Origin: a virus
Reading direction: 5' to 3' (one strand)
IMG/VR virus record: IMGVR_UViG_3300027797_000054
Span: 1 to 41,587 of that record
DNA: 41,587 nucleotides
This document shows positions 30,685-37,227 of the stretch, in pieces. How positions within the stretch are numbered: the first letter of the stretch is position 1; each line of letters starts with the position of its first letter. The position numbers and the translations under genes were made by a program. The notes under the pieces are model-generated. The model did no database searches. It was not told where the DNA came from and saw only the letters and a program-made list of their open reading frames with translations.

Positions 30685-31728
30685 ATGAGAAGAAAGTATA
30701 TTACAATCAGTTTTACGCTAGCATTAATTGCTAGCTTTTTTTATTCTACGCCCGCTAATGCTACAGACATTATAGGGTCAGGCTCTTCGTTTGCTGCTAA
30801 TTTTATAGATAGGTGTAGAGTAGATTTTGTTAAATCTACGGGAGATTCTGTTGTATATAGTGCATCGGGATCGGGAGCAGGAAAGAATATGTTTACAAAC
30901 GGAATAACAGACTTTGCTATGTCAGATGTTCCATATTCTGGGTCAGAACAAAAACCTTCAAAAGAATTTGCATACGTCCCGTTAGTAGCAGGCCCAATTG
31001 GAATTGTATATAAACTTGATGGATATAAGATTACAATTAAGATGAGTAAAGATACGCTGTCTAAAGTTTTTGCTGGGCAGATAACAATGTGGAATGACCC
31101 ACAAATATTAAAGGAAAACCTTATATCGGGGAAAATGCCAAGGATTCCAGCAACAAAAATTAGAGTTGTATACCGTATAGACGGGTCTGGAACTTCAGAA
31201 GTTTTTACTTCATACCTTAATGCTATAGCTCCAGCTATATGGAATAAAATAGGCAATAAAAATTTTGCAACGGCATTCCCTGGGGATATAAATAAATTTT
31301 ATATGAATAGTGCTTCTGGCTCGCACGGAATTGCAATGGTGCAAGGAAATACAAATGGATCTATTGGTTATAATGAAATATCTTATGCAAGAGGTCTTAA
31401 AACAATCTCTGTTGAAAACGAGGCTGGAAAATTTATGCAGCCAACCGTATCGGCGGCGTCGGTATTTCTTGGAGACTTTGTTCCAGATAAAAACGGGGTA
31501 GTTAAAATAAACTATAAAAATCCCAACAAGCTATCTTATAACATATCTACCTTTACCTACGGCATAGCATATAAAGAAAAGAATTCTAAAAACGACACAG
31601 TAAATAAATTCTTTAATTTTATGTTAGACACATGTGGCAAGAAGGCAGAAGATATTGGATATTCTCCAATAAGGGGATCAATGCTTAAGTTTGCTAAAGA
31701 TAGGGTTAAAGAAATAAGCTCCAAGTAA
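30685..31728 (+). CDS. pstS: Phosphate-binding protein PstS, 347 aa
   Basis: Periplasmic/extracellular phosphate receptor for the host Pst ABC transporter. Sec signal peptide (residues 1-26, FFYSTPANA). Phosphate-loop landmarks: GSGSSFAANF, SASGSGAGKNMF, DFAMSDVPYS, RIDGSGTSEVFTSYL. No lipobox Cys, so it would be secreted rather than lipid-anchored, unlike typical Gram-positive PstS. Single-gene unit with its own promoter, putative PHO box and terminator, a design like the cyanophage pstS auxiliary gene. It probably sustains phosphate uptake during infection. Confidence 0.92.
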   Translation: MRRKYITISFTLALIASFFYSTPANATDIIGSGSSFAANFIDRCRVDFVKSTGDSVVYSASGSGAGKNMFTNGITDFAMSDVPYSGSEQKPSKEFAYVPLVAGPIGIVYKLDGYKITIKMSKDTLSKVFAGQITMWNDPQILKENLISGKMPRIPATKIRVVYRIDGSGTSEVFTSYLNAIAPAIWNKIGNKNFATAFPGDINKFYMNSASGSHGIAMVQGNTNGSIGYNEISYARGLKTISVENEAGKFMQPTVSAASVFLGDFVPDKNGVVKINYKNPNKLSYNISTFTYGIAYKEKNSKNDTVNKFFNFMLDTCGKKAEDIGYSPIRGSMLKFAKDRVKEISSK

Positions 31729-31743
31729 TCAATTAGATTAGTT

Positions 31744-31767
31744 ATACCCTGCAGCTATGCGGGGTAT
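31744..31767 (+). terminator. Intrinsic terminator of pstS
   Basis: 10-bp stem ATACCCTGCA / TGCGGGGTAT (one T-G), tetraloop GCTA, followed by TTTCTATT. Confidence 0.9.
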
Positions 31768-31772
31768 TTCTA

Positions 31773-31801
31773 TTGACTCTCCCATATAAATATTATATAA
31801 T
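31773..31801 (+). promoter_or_regulatory. Leaderless promoter (TTGACT-N17-TATAAT)
   Basis: TTGACT at 31773-31778, 17 nt, TATAAT at 31796-31801; the ATG at 31808 is 6 nt downstream. Confidence 0.88.
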
Positions 31802-31807
31802 TAAACA

Positions 31808-31918
31808 ATGAAAGAACCTAAGATTATGAAAATGGATTGGCGTTCATTGGGTTATTGGCCCGTATATAAAGATGGAAAACTTACATGGGAAAAGGATCCA
31901 GATAAAAATGTTAATTGA
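31808..31918 (+). CDS. Small hypothetical protein, 36 aa
   Basis: Predicted leaderless. Lys/Trp-rich (MKMDWRSLGYWPVYKDGKLTW); no family. Its 3' end overlaps the next gene by 11 nt, so it may chiefly serve translational coupling. Confidence 0.6.
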   Translation: MKEPKIMKMDWRSLGYWPVYKDGKLTWEKDPDKNVN

Positions 31919-32213
31919 GTTTGTAGAAAGATACCTTATGCGTCCTAAACGCCTTAGAATGGCTATACAGGCGGTTGTAAGAGATAATGATGAACTACTA
32001 CGCACCATTAAAGAGTACGAAGAAGATGATACCCCAACCAATCTAACATGGTCAGAAGGTGATAGATGGTACGGGTGGACATTTAATAGATCAAACAGTA
32101 GATATTACTTTGATGATATCGGTAACGAATCATTAATGGGGTTATGGGAAGATCAATGGGCAAGAGAGGCTGATGAAAATGGCAGATCCAAATCAAACAC
32201 CAGCCAGGGGTAG
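31908..32213 (+). CDS. Hypothetical protein, 101 aa
   Basis: ATG at 31908 within the end of the 36-aa gene is preferred over an in-frame ATG at 31872. N-terminal helix with FVERYLMRPKRLRMAIQAVV, then an acidic linker and a Trp-rich portion (WSEGDRWYGWTFNRSNSRYY). Unknown function. Overlaps the next gene by 41 nt (35 nt if that gene starts at 32179). Confidence 0.65.
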   Translation: MLIEFVERYLMRPKRLRMAIQAVVRDNDELLRTIKEYEEDDTPTNLTWSEGDRWYGWTFNRSNSRYYFDDIGNESLMGLWEDQWAREADENGRSKSNTSQG

Positions 32214-32445
32214 TTGGGTATGCCCGTGCTCTGGATGCTCAAAAGCTGTGGCCTTTGAGAGAGAGAATTTGGTAGAATTAATACTACTACATAAGGCGGA
32301 GTATCTTGTTTATAGGGGCTCATCATTTGATGCAGAAGGCAATCTTCTCTGGGCCAAGGACGATGCGTCTGCTTATGCAGAAGGAATAGATTATGTAGTT
32401 AAACTGATCGAAGATAGAAAGCCAAAACCAAAAAAGAAAGGTTAA
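32173..32445 (+). CDS. Small Cys-containing protein, 90 aa
   Basis: VCPCSGCSKAVAFERENLVELI resembles half of a zinc ribbon; the remainder is helical with a Lys/Pro-rich tail (RKPKPKKKG). Start may be 32173 or 32179 (MADP). It directly precedes the SpeD-like gene. Function unknown. Confidence 0.6.
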   Translation: MKMADPNQTPARGSWVCPCSGCSKAVAFERENLVELILLHKAEYLVYRGSSFDAEGNLLWAKDDASAYAEGIDYVVKLIEDRKPKPKKKG

Positions 32446-32449
32446 ACAT

Positions 32450-32881
32450 ATGCCATTACATAATCAATTACTCGTAAATGGGTACACAAATAGTGCAATC
32501 AAAAGTGAAACGGCGGCGGTAGAGTGGATGCAGTCATTAGTTGATTCCATCAACATGAAGACAATACAGGGACCATATGCCTCATACGTAACAAAGGACG
32601 GGAATAGAGGATTAACATGTGTAGTTATGATAGAAACATCACACATAGCTCTACACGTCTGGGATGAGCCATTTCCAGCAGAGATACAATTTGATCTATA
32701 TACTTGCGGAGAGCTACCAGAGGAACAGATTTTAAGAAAGCTAGAAGATGAACTAGGTCTAACTGATTATAGTTATATGGTATTAGAGAGAGAAACAGGA
32801 TTCAATGTTCTCAAACAAAGTCGTGGAGGAAACTCTTCAACTATAGATACATTGTTTGAAGCACAGATAGACTTTGAATGA
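32450..32881 (+). CDS. speD: S-adenosylmethionine decarboxylase-like proenzyme (SpeD), 143 aa
   Basis: Class 1 AdoMetDC fold, which self-cleaves to a pyruvoyl enzyme for spermidine synthesis. The cleavage Ser is S64 in IETSHIALHVW, with H69 five residues later as in bacterial SpeD (Ser63/His68) and C86 in LYTCGEL (Cys83 equivalent, two-residue insertion). Thr63 replaces the usual Glu-Ser doublet spacing, so processing should be tested. Phages often carry this gene; polyamines can neutralise packaged DNA. ATGA overlap with the next gene. Confidence 0.82.
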   Translation: MPLHNQLLVNGYTNSAIKSETAAVEWMQSLVDSINMKTIQGPYASYVTKDGNRGLTCVVMIETSHIALHVWDEPFPAEIQFDLYTCGELPEEQILRKLEDELGLTDYSYMVLERETGFNVLKQSRGGNSSTIDTLFEAQIDFE

Positions 32882-33051
32882 CCATAACGGTTAACGCCTA
32901 TTGTATTTTATGCCAGAAGAACGTGGTGGGTAAGCTAAATGAGATAGTAGTCCTTGAGTCAGGCAAATGGCTTCATATAGGGGAATGCCCTGATTGTTGC
33001 TATCAAATCAAAAGGATCATGAAAACAAAAAATGATATAATAGACGTATGA
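32878..33051 (+). CDS. DUF5679-like zinc-ribbon protein, 57 aa
   Basis: AYCILCQKNVVGKL...LESGKWLHIGECPDCCYQIKRI matches the small actinobacterial and actinophage DUF5679 type ribbon (CxxC, then G.CP.C). ATGA overlap with speD; its final codons contain the -10 box of the next gene. Confidence 0.75.
   Translation: MTITVNAYCILCQKNVVGKLNEIVVLESGKWLHIGECPDCCYQIKRIMKTKNDIIDV
33033..33041 (+). promoter_or_regulatory. Leaderless extended -10 promoter
   Basis: TGATATAAT (TATAAT 33036-33041) inside the end of the DUF5679-like gene; the ATG at 33048 is 6 nt downstream and overlaps that gene's stop codon. Confidence 0.7.
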
Positions 33052-33896
33052 GCGAAAAAACAGGATATAAACCAACATCAGGAATGCAGTCTGCAGCCCG
33101 TAGAGCAATTAGGCTTAAAGAGCAGGGCAAAGCAAAAGGTGCAGGAACTGCAGTTGGATGGACAAGAGCGGGACAACTAGCAAGAGGCGAAACACTAAGC
33201 CTATCTACCGTAAAAAGAATGTACTCTTTTTTCTCACGTCATGAAGTAGACAAGCAAGGTAAAGATTGGGATAACGCTGAGAACCCGTCAAACGGTAAAA
33301 TTATGTGGTTGGCATGGGGCGGAGACGCAGGATTTTCTTGGTCACGCAAGATAACTCAAAGGGAGAAAAAAATGAAAAAGAATTTAGAATTAAACGATAT
33401 GGTAGAAGAGATTAAGGATATGTTAGATGATGTTGTTAATCCATTTACAAAGTCAATAGAGATTGAAGATGATATTGAAAAGAAATACGAAGACTGCGGA
33501 TGCGATACATGCAAGAAGTTAGATGTATCTTGTGATAAATGTCCTTTATGCTCAAAGGGTGAGATGGACAAGGCTGAGATGACGGACACAAAAGATTGCA
33601 AGTGTAATGGTTGCATGGAGTGTAAAGCAGCAGGCGGTTGCGATATGGAAATGTGCAAAGGCCATGACAACATGTACAAAGCAGAAGAGCTTTCAGATGA
33701 AGAGATTTCAAAGTCTTACGAATCAGATAATGAAGAAGAAGACAACTGGGACAACATGGAAAAGGCTTGCTGGGCTGGATATAAGCAGGTGGGCATGAAG
33801 GACAAGAACGGCAGAAGAGTTCCTAACTGTGTTCCTGTAAAGAAGTCTTTATTCGGTACAGAAGGTCCTCAAACTCTAATACCTAGAAACAATTAA
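33048..33896 (+). CDS. Multi-part phage protein with Cys-rich centre, 282 aa
   Basis: Three parts. Residues 5-105 are a conserved phage/virus module (SGMQSAARRAIRLKEQGKAK, TAVGWTRAGQLARGE, SLSTVKRMYSFFSRHEVDK, NGKIMWLAWGGDAGFSWSRK). Residues 145-205 are extremely Cys-rich (CGCDTC, CDKCPLC, CKCNGCMECKAAGGCDMEMC), about 17 Cys in 60 residues, likely a multi-metal site. The end has ACWAGYKQVGMKDKNGRRVPNCVP, a tail motif found on unrelated phage structural or maturation proteins. A virion or head-maturation role is plausible. Predicted leaderless. Confidence 0.7.
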   Translation: MSEKTGYKPTSGMQSAARRAIRLKEQGKAKGAGTAVGWTRAGQLARGETLSLSTVKRMYSFFSRHEVDKQGKDWDNAENPSNGKIMWLAWGGDAGFSWSRKITQREKKMKKNLELNDMVEEIKDMLDDVVNPFTKSIEIEDDIEKKYEDCGCDTCKKLDVSCDKCPLCSKGEMDKAEMTDTKDCKCNGCMECKAAGGCDMEMCKGHDNMYKAEELSDEEISKSYESDNEEEDNWDNMEKACWAGYKQVGMKDKNGRRVPNCVPVKKSLFGTEGPQTLIPRNN

Positions 33897-33897
33897 T

Positions 33898-34095
33898 ATG
33901 CCAGAGAGCAAAGAGTTCCCGATAAGCATAGGGGCTGTAGAAGCTCAATGGGATGAAAAGAATGAAAACTATACTGTAGACATATCCTTTAATAGGGGTG
34001 GGTCTGCTGAGTATGTAATGGATGAAGATCAACTATCTGATTTTGAATCTAATCCCACTGGAAAGTACTATAACTCTAATATTAGATTAAGTTAA
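33898..34095 (+). CDS. Small KTSC-like protein, 65 aa
   Basis: The C-terminal DFESNPTGKYYNSNIRL resembles the end of KTSC domains (A.S.GkyfN..Ir), with preceding beta strands (IGAVEAQWDEKNENYTVDISF). Starts 2 nt after the previous stop. KTSC proteins are small phage and bacterial domains sometimes linked to nucleic-acid enzymes. Assignment tentative. Confidence 0.5.
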   Translation: MPESKEFPISIGAVEAQWDEKNENYTVDISFNRGGSAEYVMDEDQLSDFESNPTGKYYNSNIRLS

Positions 34096-34142
34096 ATATA
34101 GCTCGCAATTAGTGAAGCGAAAAGTGCCGCGGTAGAGACCTA

Positions 34143-34171
34143 TTGACGGCACCCGTCATAAATGTTATACT
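34143..34171 (+). promoter_or_regulatory. Leaderless promoter with palindromic operator (TTGACG-N17-TATACT)
   Basis: TTGACG at 34143-34148, 17 nt, TATACT at 34166-34171 with extended TG; the ATG at 34178 is 6 nt on. A perfect palindrome TGACGG-CAC-CCGTCA (34144-34158) covers the -35, and a second inverted pair GTGCCG (34124) / CGGCAC (34147) flanks it, so a repressor site is likely. Confidence 0.75.
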
Positions 34172-34177
34172 TAAAGC

Positions 34178-34387
34178 ATGATACAAAGCTTAGAGATACC
34201 TGACCCATTTGCTACATTTGTGGCACACAAGTATGCTAACTTTAAAGGCATGAAATATGACTTCTTTAGCGGTGAATGGGATATGGCATGCGGGGCATGC
34301 AAAGAGCCATTAAATGCTCCTACTAAAAAGATATTGACTAAGATCAGACTCTATCACACTCGTAATGAATGTTTAGGCGGATACTAA
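34178..34387 (+). CDS. Small Cys-containing protein, 69 aa
   Basis: Predicted leaderless. ACGACKEPLNAP and a distal HTRNEC give two Cys plus His/Cys, a possible zinc site. The N-terminus is helical (DPFATFVAHKYANFKGMKYD). TAATG overlap with the next gene. Unknown function. Confidence 0.65.
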   Translation: MIQSLEIPDPFATFVAHKYANFKGMKYDFFSGEWDMACGACKEPLNAPTKKILTKIRLYHTRNECLGGY

Positions 34388-34605
34388 TGTTATTTCATGA
34401 GATAGAGGAATATGTGCCAAAAATTAAAAAGGTATTCTATAATAATAGAAACCCTAAGAAACTTGAACCAATCTTTAAACTTGACCCCATGCCCTTCAAA
34501 TGGACTATATACAACAACGGCGAAATAGCCACATATGGCTATTGCCATAGCAGGATACAGGCAGAAGAAATTGTCACAAGAGAGCTGAAGGATAGGTCAA
34601 AATGA
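34387..34605 (+). CDS. Hypothetical protein, 72 aa
   Basis: ATG at 34387 overlaps the previous stop and is preferred to the in-frame ATG at 34369. A strand-rich middle (FKWTIYNNGEIATYGYC) and terminal helix (RIQAEEIVTRELKD). Unknown. Confidence 0.6.
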   Translation: MLFHEIEEYVPKIKKVFYNNRNPKKLEPIFKLDPMPFKWTIYNNGEIATYGYCHSRIQAEEIVTRELKDRSK

Positions 34606-34757
34606 GCGATGCTCTATGTACCAAATATGGATGTGACTATCAACTAGACCTTGATGGTCAAGTTACATGCTCCAATTGTGGTGCAATGGATGATGATATG
34701 AATGTAAATATAAATGTCGACAATTCAGTATTTGAGACACAGGTGGATTTTGAGTAG
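34602..34757 (+). CDS. Small zinc-ribbon protein, 51 aa
   Basis: ATGA overlap. LCTKYGCDYQLDLDGQVTCSNCGAM is a compact four-Cys ribbon; the acidic tail is Asn/Asp-rich. Probably a nucleic-acid or protein-binding accessory. Confidence 0.6.
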   Translation: MSDALCTKYGCDYQLDLDGQVTCSNCGAMDDDMNVNINVDNSVFETQVDFE

Positions 34758-34965
34758 ACAAAAAGCTCCTGCTAGAAACAATCGTCAAGATCCAAATATC
34801 TTTAGTTCTTCTGCAGGTAAACCAAGCGGAAGAGCCAAAAAGGGTAAATATAGAAATGTTATGCGTGTTGGCGGTAGGCGTGTATCTGCAGCTTTATCAA
34901 ATAAGGTTAAATATGATTTCCCAGTAGAAATTAGTTATATTGAGGCGGGAACTAAAGAGATATGA
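34750..34965 (+). CDS. Basic hypothetical protein, about 71 aa
   Basis: Start uncertain: a TTG at 34750 after GGTGG, overlapping the previous stop, or an ATG at 34714 well inside the previous gene. The chain is Arg/Lys/Ser-rich (RQKAPARNNRQDPNIF, GRAKKGKYRNVMRVGGRRV) with a final strand pair. Possibly nucleic-acid binding. ATGA overlap with the next gene. Confidence 0.5.
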   Translation: MSRQKAPARNNRQDPNIFSSSAGKPSGRAKKGKYRNVMRVGGRRVSAALSNKVKYDFPVEISYIEAGTKEI

Positions 34966-35108
34966 TCAATCTAACCAATAGACTTATATGCTATATAACC
35001 AAGCATAAGATACATAAGACCTTTCTGGAGCAATGTCCATATACAGGACAAACTTATCAGCTTTGTACCAGATGTCTAGCCTTGCTACCAACGTACAATT
35101 TAGATTAA
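34962..35108 (+). CDS. Small Cys-containing protein, 48 aa
   Basis: Last plus-strand gene before the convergent junction. QCPYTGQTYQLCTRCLALLP includes Cys-x2-Cys and an earlier Cys, a partial zinc site. The N-terminus is basic and helical. ATGA overlap with the preceding gene. Confidence 0.55.
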   Translation: MINLTNRLICYITKHKIHKTFLEQCPYTGQTYQLCTRCLALLPTYNLD

Positions 35109-35332
35109 ATTAGTCCCAGACTCCTGTATCCCCCCGCCCATAAACATGTCTCATATACCCCTTAGAAGGCTTTATATGTGGAGTAAAGTGGAGCATAGTG
35201 GGGAATATATACTATAGATTGTATTAGATTAGTTATAGTATTATCGACAAAGATACATATGTCTAATTGAACGTTATCATATGATGCGCCGTAATGTCAA
35301 ATTTTCCATTTGGATATAGAGACATGCTGGCA

Positions 35333-35379
35333 TATTTCAGGGATTTTGTCAATAGCCTCGTAAATGGCATAATTTGCCC
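35333..35379 (+). repeat. 47-bp dispersed element, copy 1
   Basis: TTTCAGGGATTTT ... TCGTAAAT-N5-AATTTGCCC with the fixed 18-nt and 5-nt inner spacings shared by the other copies. One of three strong copies. Confidence 0.75.
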
Positions 35380-35490
35380 ACATTTGTCAATAGATTTCTA
35401 TAGGAAATTCTGACATATTCTGGGTATATAATGCTAGATTTAGTATATGTTTATATATAGATCTATATGATTCTATAGAGATTTGTCGAC

Positions 35491-35537
35491 ATTTTCAGGG
35501 ATTTTAATATGTTGATCGTAAAGGAGAAAATTTGCCC
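35491..35537 (+). repeat. 47-bp dispersed element, copy 2
   Basis: ATTTTCAGGGATTTT ... TCGTAAAG-N5-AATTTGCCC. Directly adjoins the DnaA-box-like cluster on its right and the palindrome TGTCGACA-like sequence on its left. Confidence 0.75.
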
Positions 35538-35540
35538 CCA

Positions 35541-35587
35541 TATCCACACACAAAAAATCCACAGGATGTGGATAACCCTGTGGATAA
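35541..35587. promoter_or_regulatory. Cluster of DnaA-box-like sites
   Basis: Two exact TGTGGATAA nonamers (complement TTATCCACA, the DnaA consensus) at 35567-35575 and 35579-35587, 12 bp apart, preceded by ATCCACA-type half-sites near 35542 and 35557 in the opposite orientation. Such clustering is characteristic of DnaA binding at origins. Confidence 0.55.
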
Positions 35588-35669
35588 TTTGGGCCCATAT
35601 ACTAACCAACTAAGTATATGAGATTGTGGCCTATATATATGGAAAGAAAAGAAACATATATATATTTTG

Positions 35670-36089
35670 TTAGATAAATGGATGGCTCATGAGTATTGGT
35701 TCTTTGGTGTTATCATGTAACCAGGAATGCCTATAGCTTTGTTCTTCCACCTTTGGTAACCGCCTGATAATTTTATCTGGGTCCGCTGGAAGTTTGATGT
35801 TCTCCCATTTGTATGTCTTAATTAGTTTATTAAGAGTTTGATTCAGTTCGTTTGCTAAGAACAATCCTTCGGATGTCATTCCTGAGTTATATATACCATC
35901 TTCTGTATCTAATTCATCTGTATGTCTGTTAGCCTGCCACCTAATGATTTGGGCAACAAGTTCCATAATGCGGTCAACTGTATAAAATGGTTGGTCTGTT
36001 AGATATCTTGCCAATATGGCAGGATTAAACCAGTGGTCTTCTGTTAGATTAACTAACTGTTCTGCTACTTTGATTTCTCTTGTCTTCAT
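35670..36089 (-). CDS. Hypothetical protein, 139 aa
   Basis: Last gene of the right arm. Helical protein with LARYLTDQPFYTVDRIMELVAQIIRWQ and a Lys/Pro-rich end. It has its own promoter (TTGACC-N17-TACAAT) with an approximately 30-nt leader and a GGAGGGCGGA ribosome site. No family recognised, though similar small proteins occur in actinophage right arms. Confidence 0.7.
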   Translation of the reverse strand: MKTREIKVAEQLVNLTEDHWFNPAILARYLTDQPFYTVDRIMELVAQIIRWQANRHTDELDTEDGIYNSGMTSEGLFLANELNQTLNKLIKTYKWENIKLPADPDKIIRRLPKVEEQSYRHSWLHDNTKEPILMSHPFI

Positions 36090-36119
36090 CTGTCCGCCCT
36101 CCGCCTTGGGTAACTACTC

Positions 36120-36148
36120 ATTGTACCAAAATATGTGGGGAAGGTCAA
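36120..36148 (-). promoter_or_regulatory. Promoter of the 36089 gene (TTGACC-N17-TACAAT)
   Basis: On the minus strand, TTGACC (complement at 36143-36148), 17 nt, TACAAT (complement at 36120-36125) with extended TGG. The -35 lies inside the terminator stem of the upstream gene. Confidence 0.75.
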
Positions 36149-36167
36149 GGGAAACCTGACCCTCCCC
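36137..36167 (-). terminator. Intrinsic terminator after the Lsr2-like gene
   Basis: Long hairpin GGGGAAGGTCAAGG / CCTGACCCTCCCC with loop GAAA (one mismatch, one bulge), followed on the minus strand by ATATTTT. Its stem also contains the -35 box of the next promoter. Confidence 0.7.
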
Positions 36168-36174
36168 AACTCTA

Positions 36175-36327
36175 TTACTTAGCCTTGCTTGTAACTGGCT
36201 GTGGATCTGTGAAGGTTACGCCCTTGTTGATAGCTTCCTGGATTGCAACCTTAGCTGCGCCTGAGAAACGTCCACGTACACCTACTGTGATGCCTTGAGC
36301 TTTTAGATATTCTCGCTTTGTTGTCAT
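36175..36327 (-). CDS. Small Lsr2 C-domain-like DNA-binding protein, 50 aa
   Basis: REYLKAQGITVGVRGRFSGAAKVAIQEAI resembles the Lsr2 C-terminal AT-hook-like domain (xxWAKxxGxxVxxRGRIxxxxxxAYxxA), with RGR at residues 18-20 as the minor-groove contact. The N-terminal dimerisation domain is absent, so it could bind DNA as a monomer or antagonise host Lsr2. Own promoter TTTACA-N17-TATAAT and AGAAAGGA ribosome site. Codon use is more GC-rich than its neighbours. Confidence 0.5.
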   Translation of the reverse strand: MTTKREYLKAQGITVGVRGRFSGAAKVAIQEAINKGVTFTDPQPVTSKAK

Positions 36328-36353
36328 GATGATCCTTTCTAGATCTTTTATTA

Positions 36354-36382
36354 ATTATAACAGATTTTCACGGGATTGTAAA
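36354..36382 (-). promoter_or_regulatory. Promoter of the Lsr2-like gene (TTTACA-N17-TATAAT)
   Basis: Minus-strand TATAAT (complement 36354-36359, extended TGT), 17-nt spacer, TTTACA (complement 36377-36382). It overlaps copy 3 of the 47-bp element, whose position spans the -15 to -60 region of this promoter. Confidence 0.75.
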
Positions 36383-36410
36383 TACCTGTCGTAAAGCGGA
36401 CAATTTGCCC
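36364..36410 (+). repeat. 47-bp dispersed element, copy 3
   Basis: ATTTTCACGGGATT ... TCGTAAAG-N5-AATTTGCCC. It fills the gap between the upstream gene's stop and the promoter of the Lsr2-like gene. Confidence 0.75.
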
Positions 36411-36548
36411 TTAGTTAGAAACTTGTTCGGCCCTATCTCTAATTAGATTAGATATAAGGTTATGCGCTGCTATGTTCTCTGTTTCAGATCCGCCCCACAG
36501 AAGCTTTTGGGCTTCTGCGAGGACGGAGTTTAGATAGTTATCACTCAT
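36411..36548 (-). CDS. Small hypothetical protein, 45 aa
   Basis: ATG at 36548 overlaps the end of the upstream gene (ATGAGTGA) and is preferred to an upstream in-frame ATG at 36608. Amphipathic helix (DNYLNSVLAEAQKLLWGG) and a second helix (AAHNLISNLIRDRAEQ). Unknown. Confidence 0.6.
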   Translation of the reverse strand: MSDNYLNSVLAEAQKLLWGGSETENIAAHNLISNLIRDRAEQVSN

Positions 36549-36963
36549 CTTCATCTTCGGTCTCCTCATCGTTATCCATATCCTCATCAAGGGAGACGAG
36601 GAAGTCACATTCTCTTAACCAGTCACGCAGTGCTTCATCAAGGTCTTCGACTCCGTACTCAAGACTAAATCCATTCTTATCTGAATCCTCCCAGAACTTA
36701 TCCCAGATTGTTTTTAACTCTAGGCCTTCAGGGAAACACTCATCTACAAAGCCATTGCCGTGCACATCCGTCCACTGTTCGTTCTTGTACCAATTGCTGA
36801 CAATGTCCCAGCACCACAGCCATACAAGGGACGGGAAGACCTTAACGTTCTCTAGGTCTGCAATTAGTTTAGTTAATTGCTCATATACATCATCCCTACG
36901 TGTTGCTTCCTGCAGGTCTAATTGTTCTTTGGACTTTAAAACATCTAATGATTCTATTATCAT
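36541..36963 (-). CDS. Acidic hypothetical protein, 140 aa
   Basis: Helical N-terminus, Trp-rich middle (SLVWLWCWDIVSNWYKNEQW), and a very acidic C-terminus (DEDMDNDEETEDEDE) that could mimic DNA. ATGA-type overlap with the upstream gene and 8-nt overlap with the next. No family recognised. Confidence 0.65.
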   Translation of the reverse strand: MIIESLDVLKSKEQLDLQEATRRDDVYEQLTKLIADLENVKVFPSLVWLWCWDIVSNWYKNEQWTDVHGNGFVDECFPEGLELKTIWDKFWEDSDKNGFSLEYGVEDLDEALRDWLRECDFLVSLDEDMDNDEETEDEDE

Positions 36964-37226
36964 TCCTTTGCTCCAATCGCAAATGAGAGTTGGTATGTTA
37001 GTTCATATAGGGCTACCAAGGTGTCTAGTGCCCCTTCACATTCTGTACGGACCATAGAGTCCATTGCTTCTTCTGATTCTTCTTCCCGTTCGATTGCGTC
37101 TGCTAGTTCCTGCTCGGCAATCAGCATTAGGTTTTTAAGTTCCCCGTGCATGATGTCAAGGCCTGATACTCCTGCATTAACCAAACGTTGTAAATGGGGC
37201 GGGAGCCCAATATCTTCTGAATTCAT
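36960..37226 (-). CDS. Hypothetical helical protein, 88 aa
   Basis: Long acidic helix (LMLIAEQELADAIEREEESEEAMDSM) and a C-terminal helix. Expressed from a TGTCAGTGG-type promoter located in the 3' end of the preceding gene, with a leader containing AACGAAAGGG before the ATG. Unknown function. Confidence 0.65.
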   Translation of the reverse strand: MNSEDIGLPPHLQRLVNAGVSGLDIMHGELKNLMLIAEQELADAIEREEESEEAMDSMVRTECEGALDTLVALYELTYQLSFAIGAKE

Positions 37227-37227
37227 T

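Larger units (their letters stand above)
35109..35669. other. Non-coding AT-rich junction between convergent gene arms; possible origin
   Basis: No gene could be supported in these 561 nt. They hold two copies of the 47-bp element, TTTGTCAATAG repeats (near 35346 and 35383), several self-complementary AT stretches (for example around 35455-35480), a GTGGAGTAAAGTGGAGCATAGTGG direct repeat near 35199, and DnaA-box-like sites at 35541-35587. All genes to the left point into this region and all to the right also point into it. It is a candidate replication or transcription-termination region. Confidence 0.4.

Noticed and set aside
35203-35220. GTGGAG direct repeats as an iteron array
   Set aside because: Only two short, imperfect copies; insufficient for an iteron claim.
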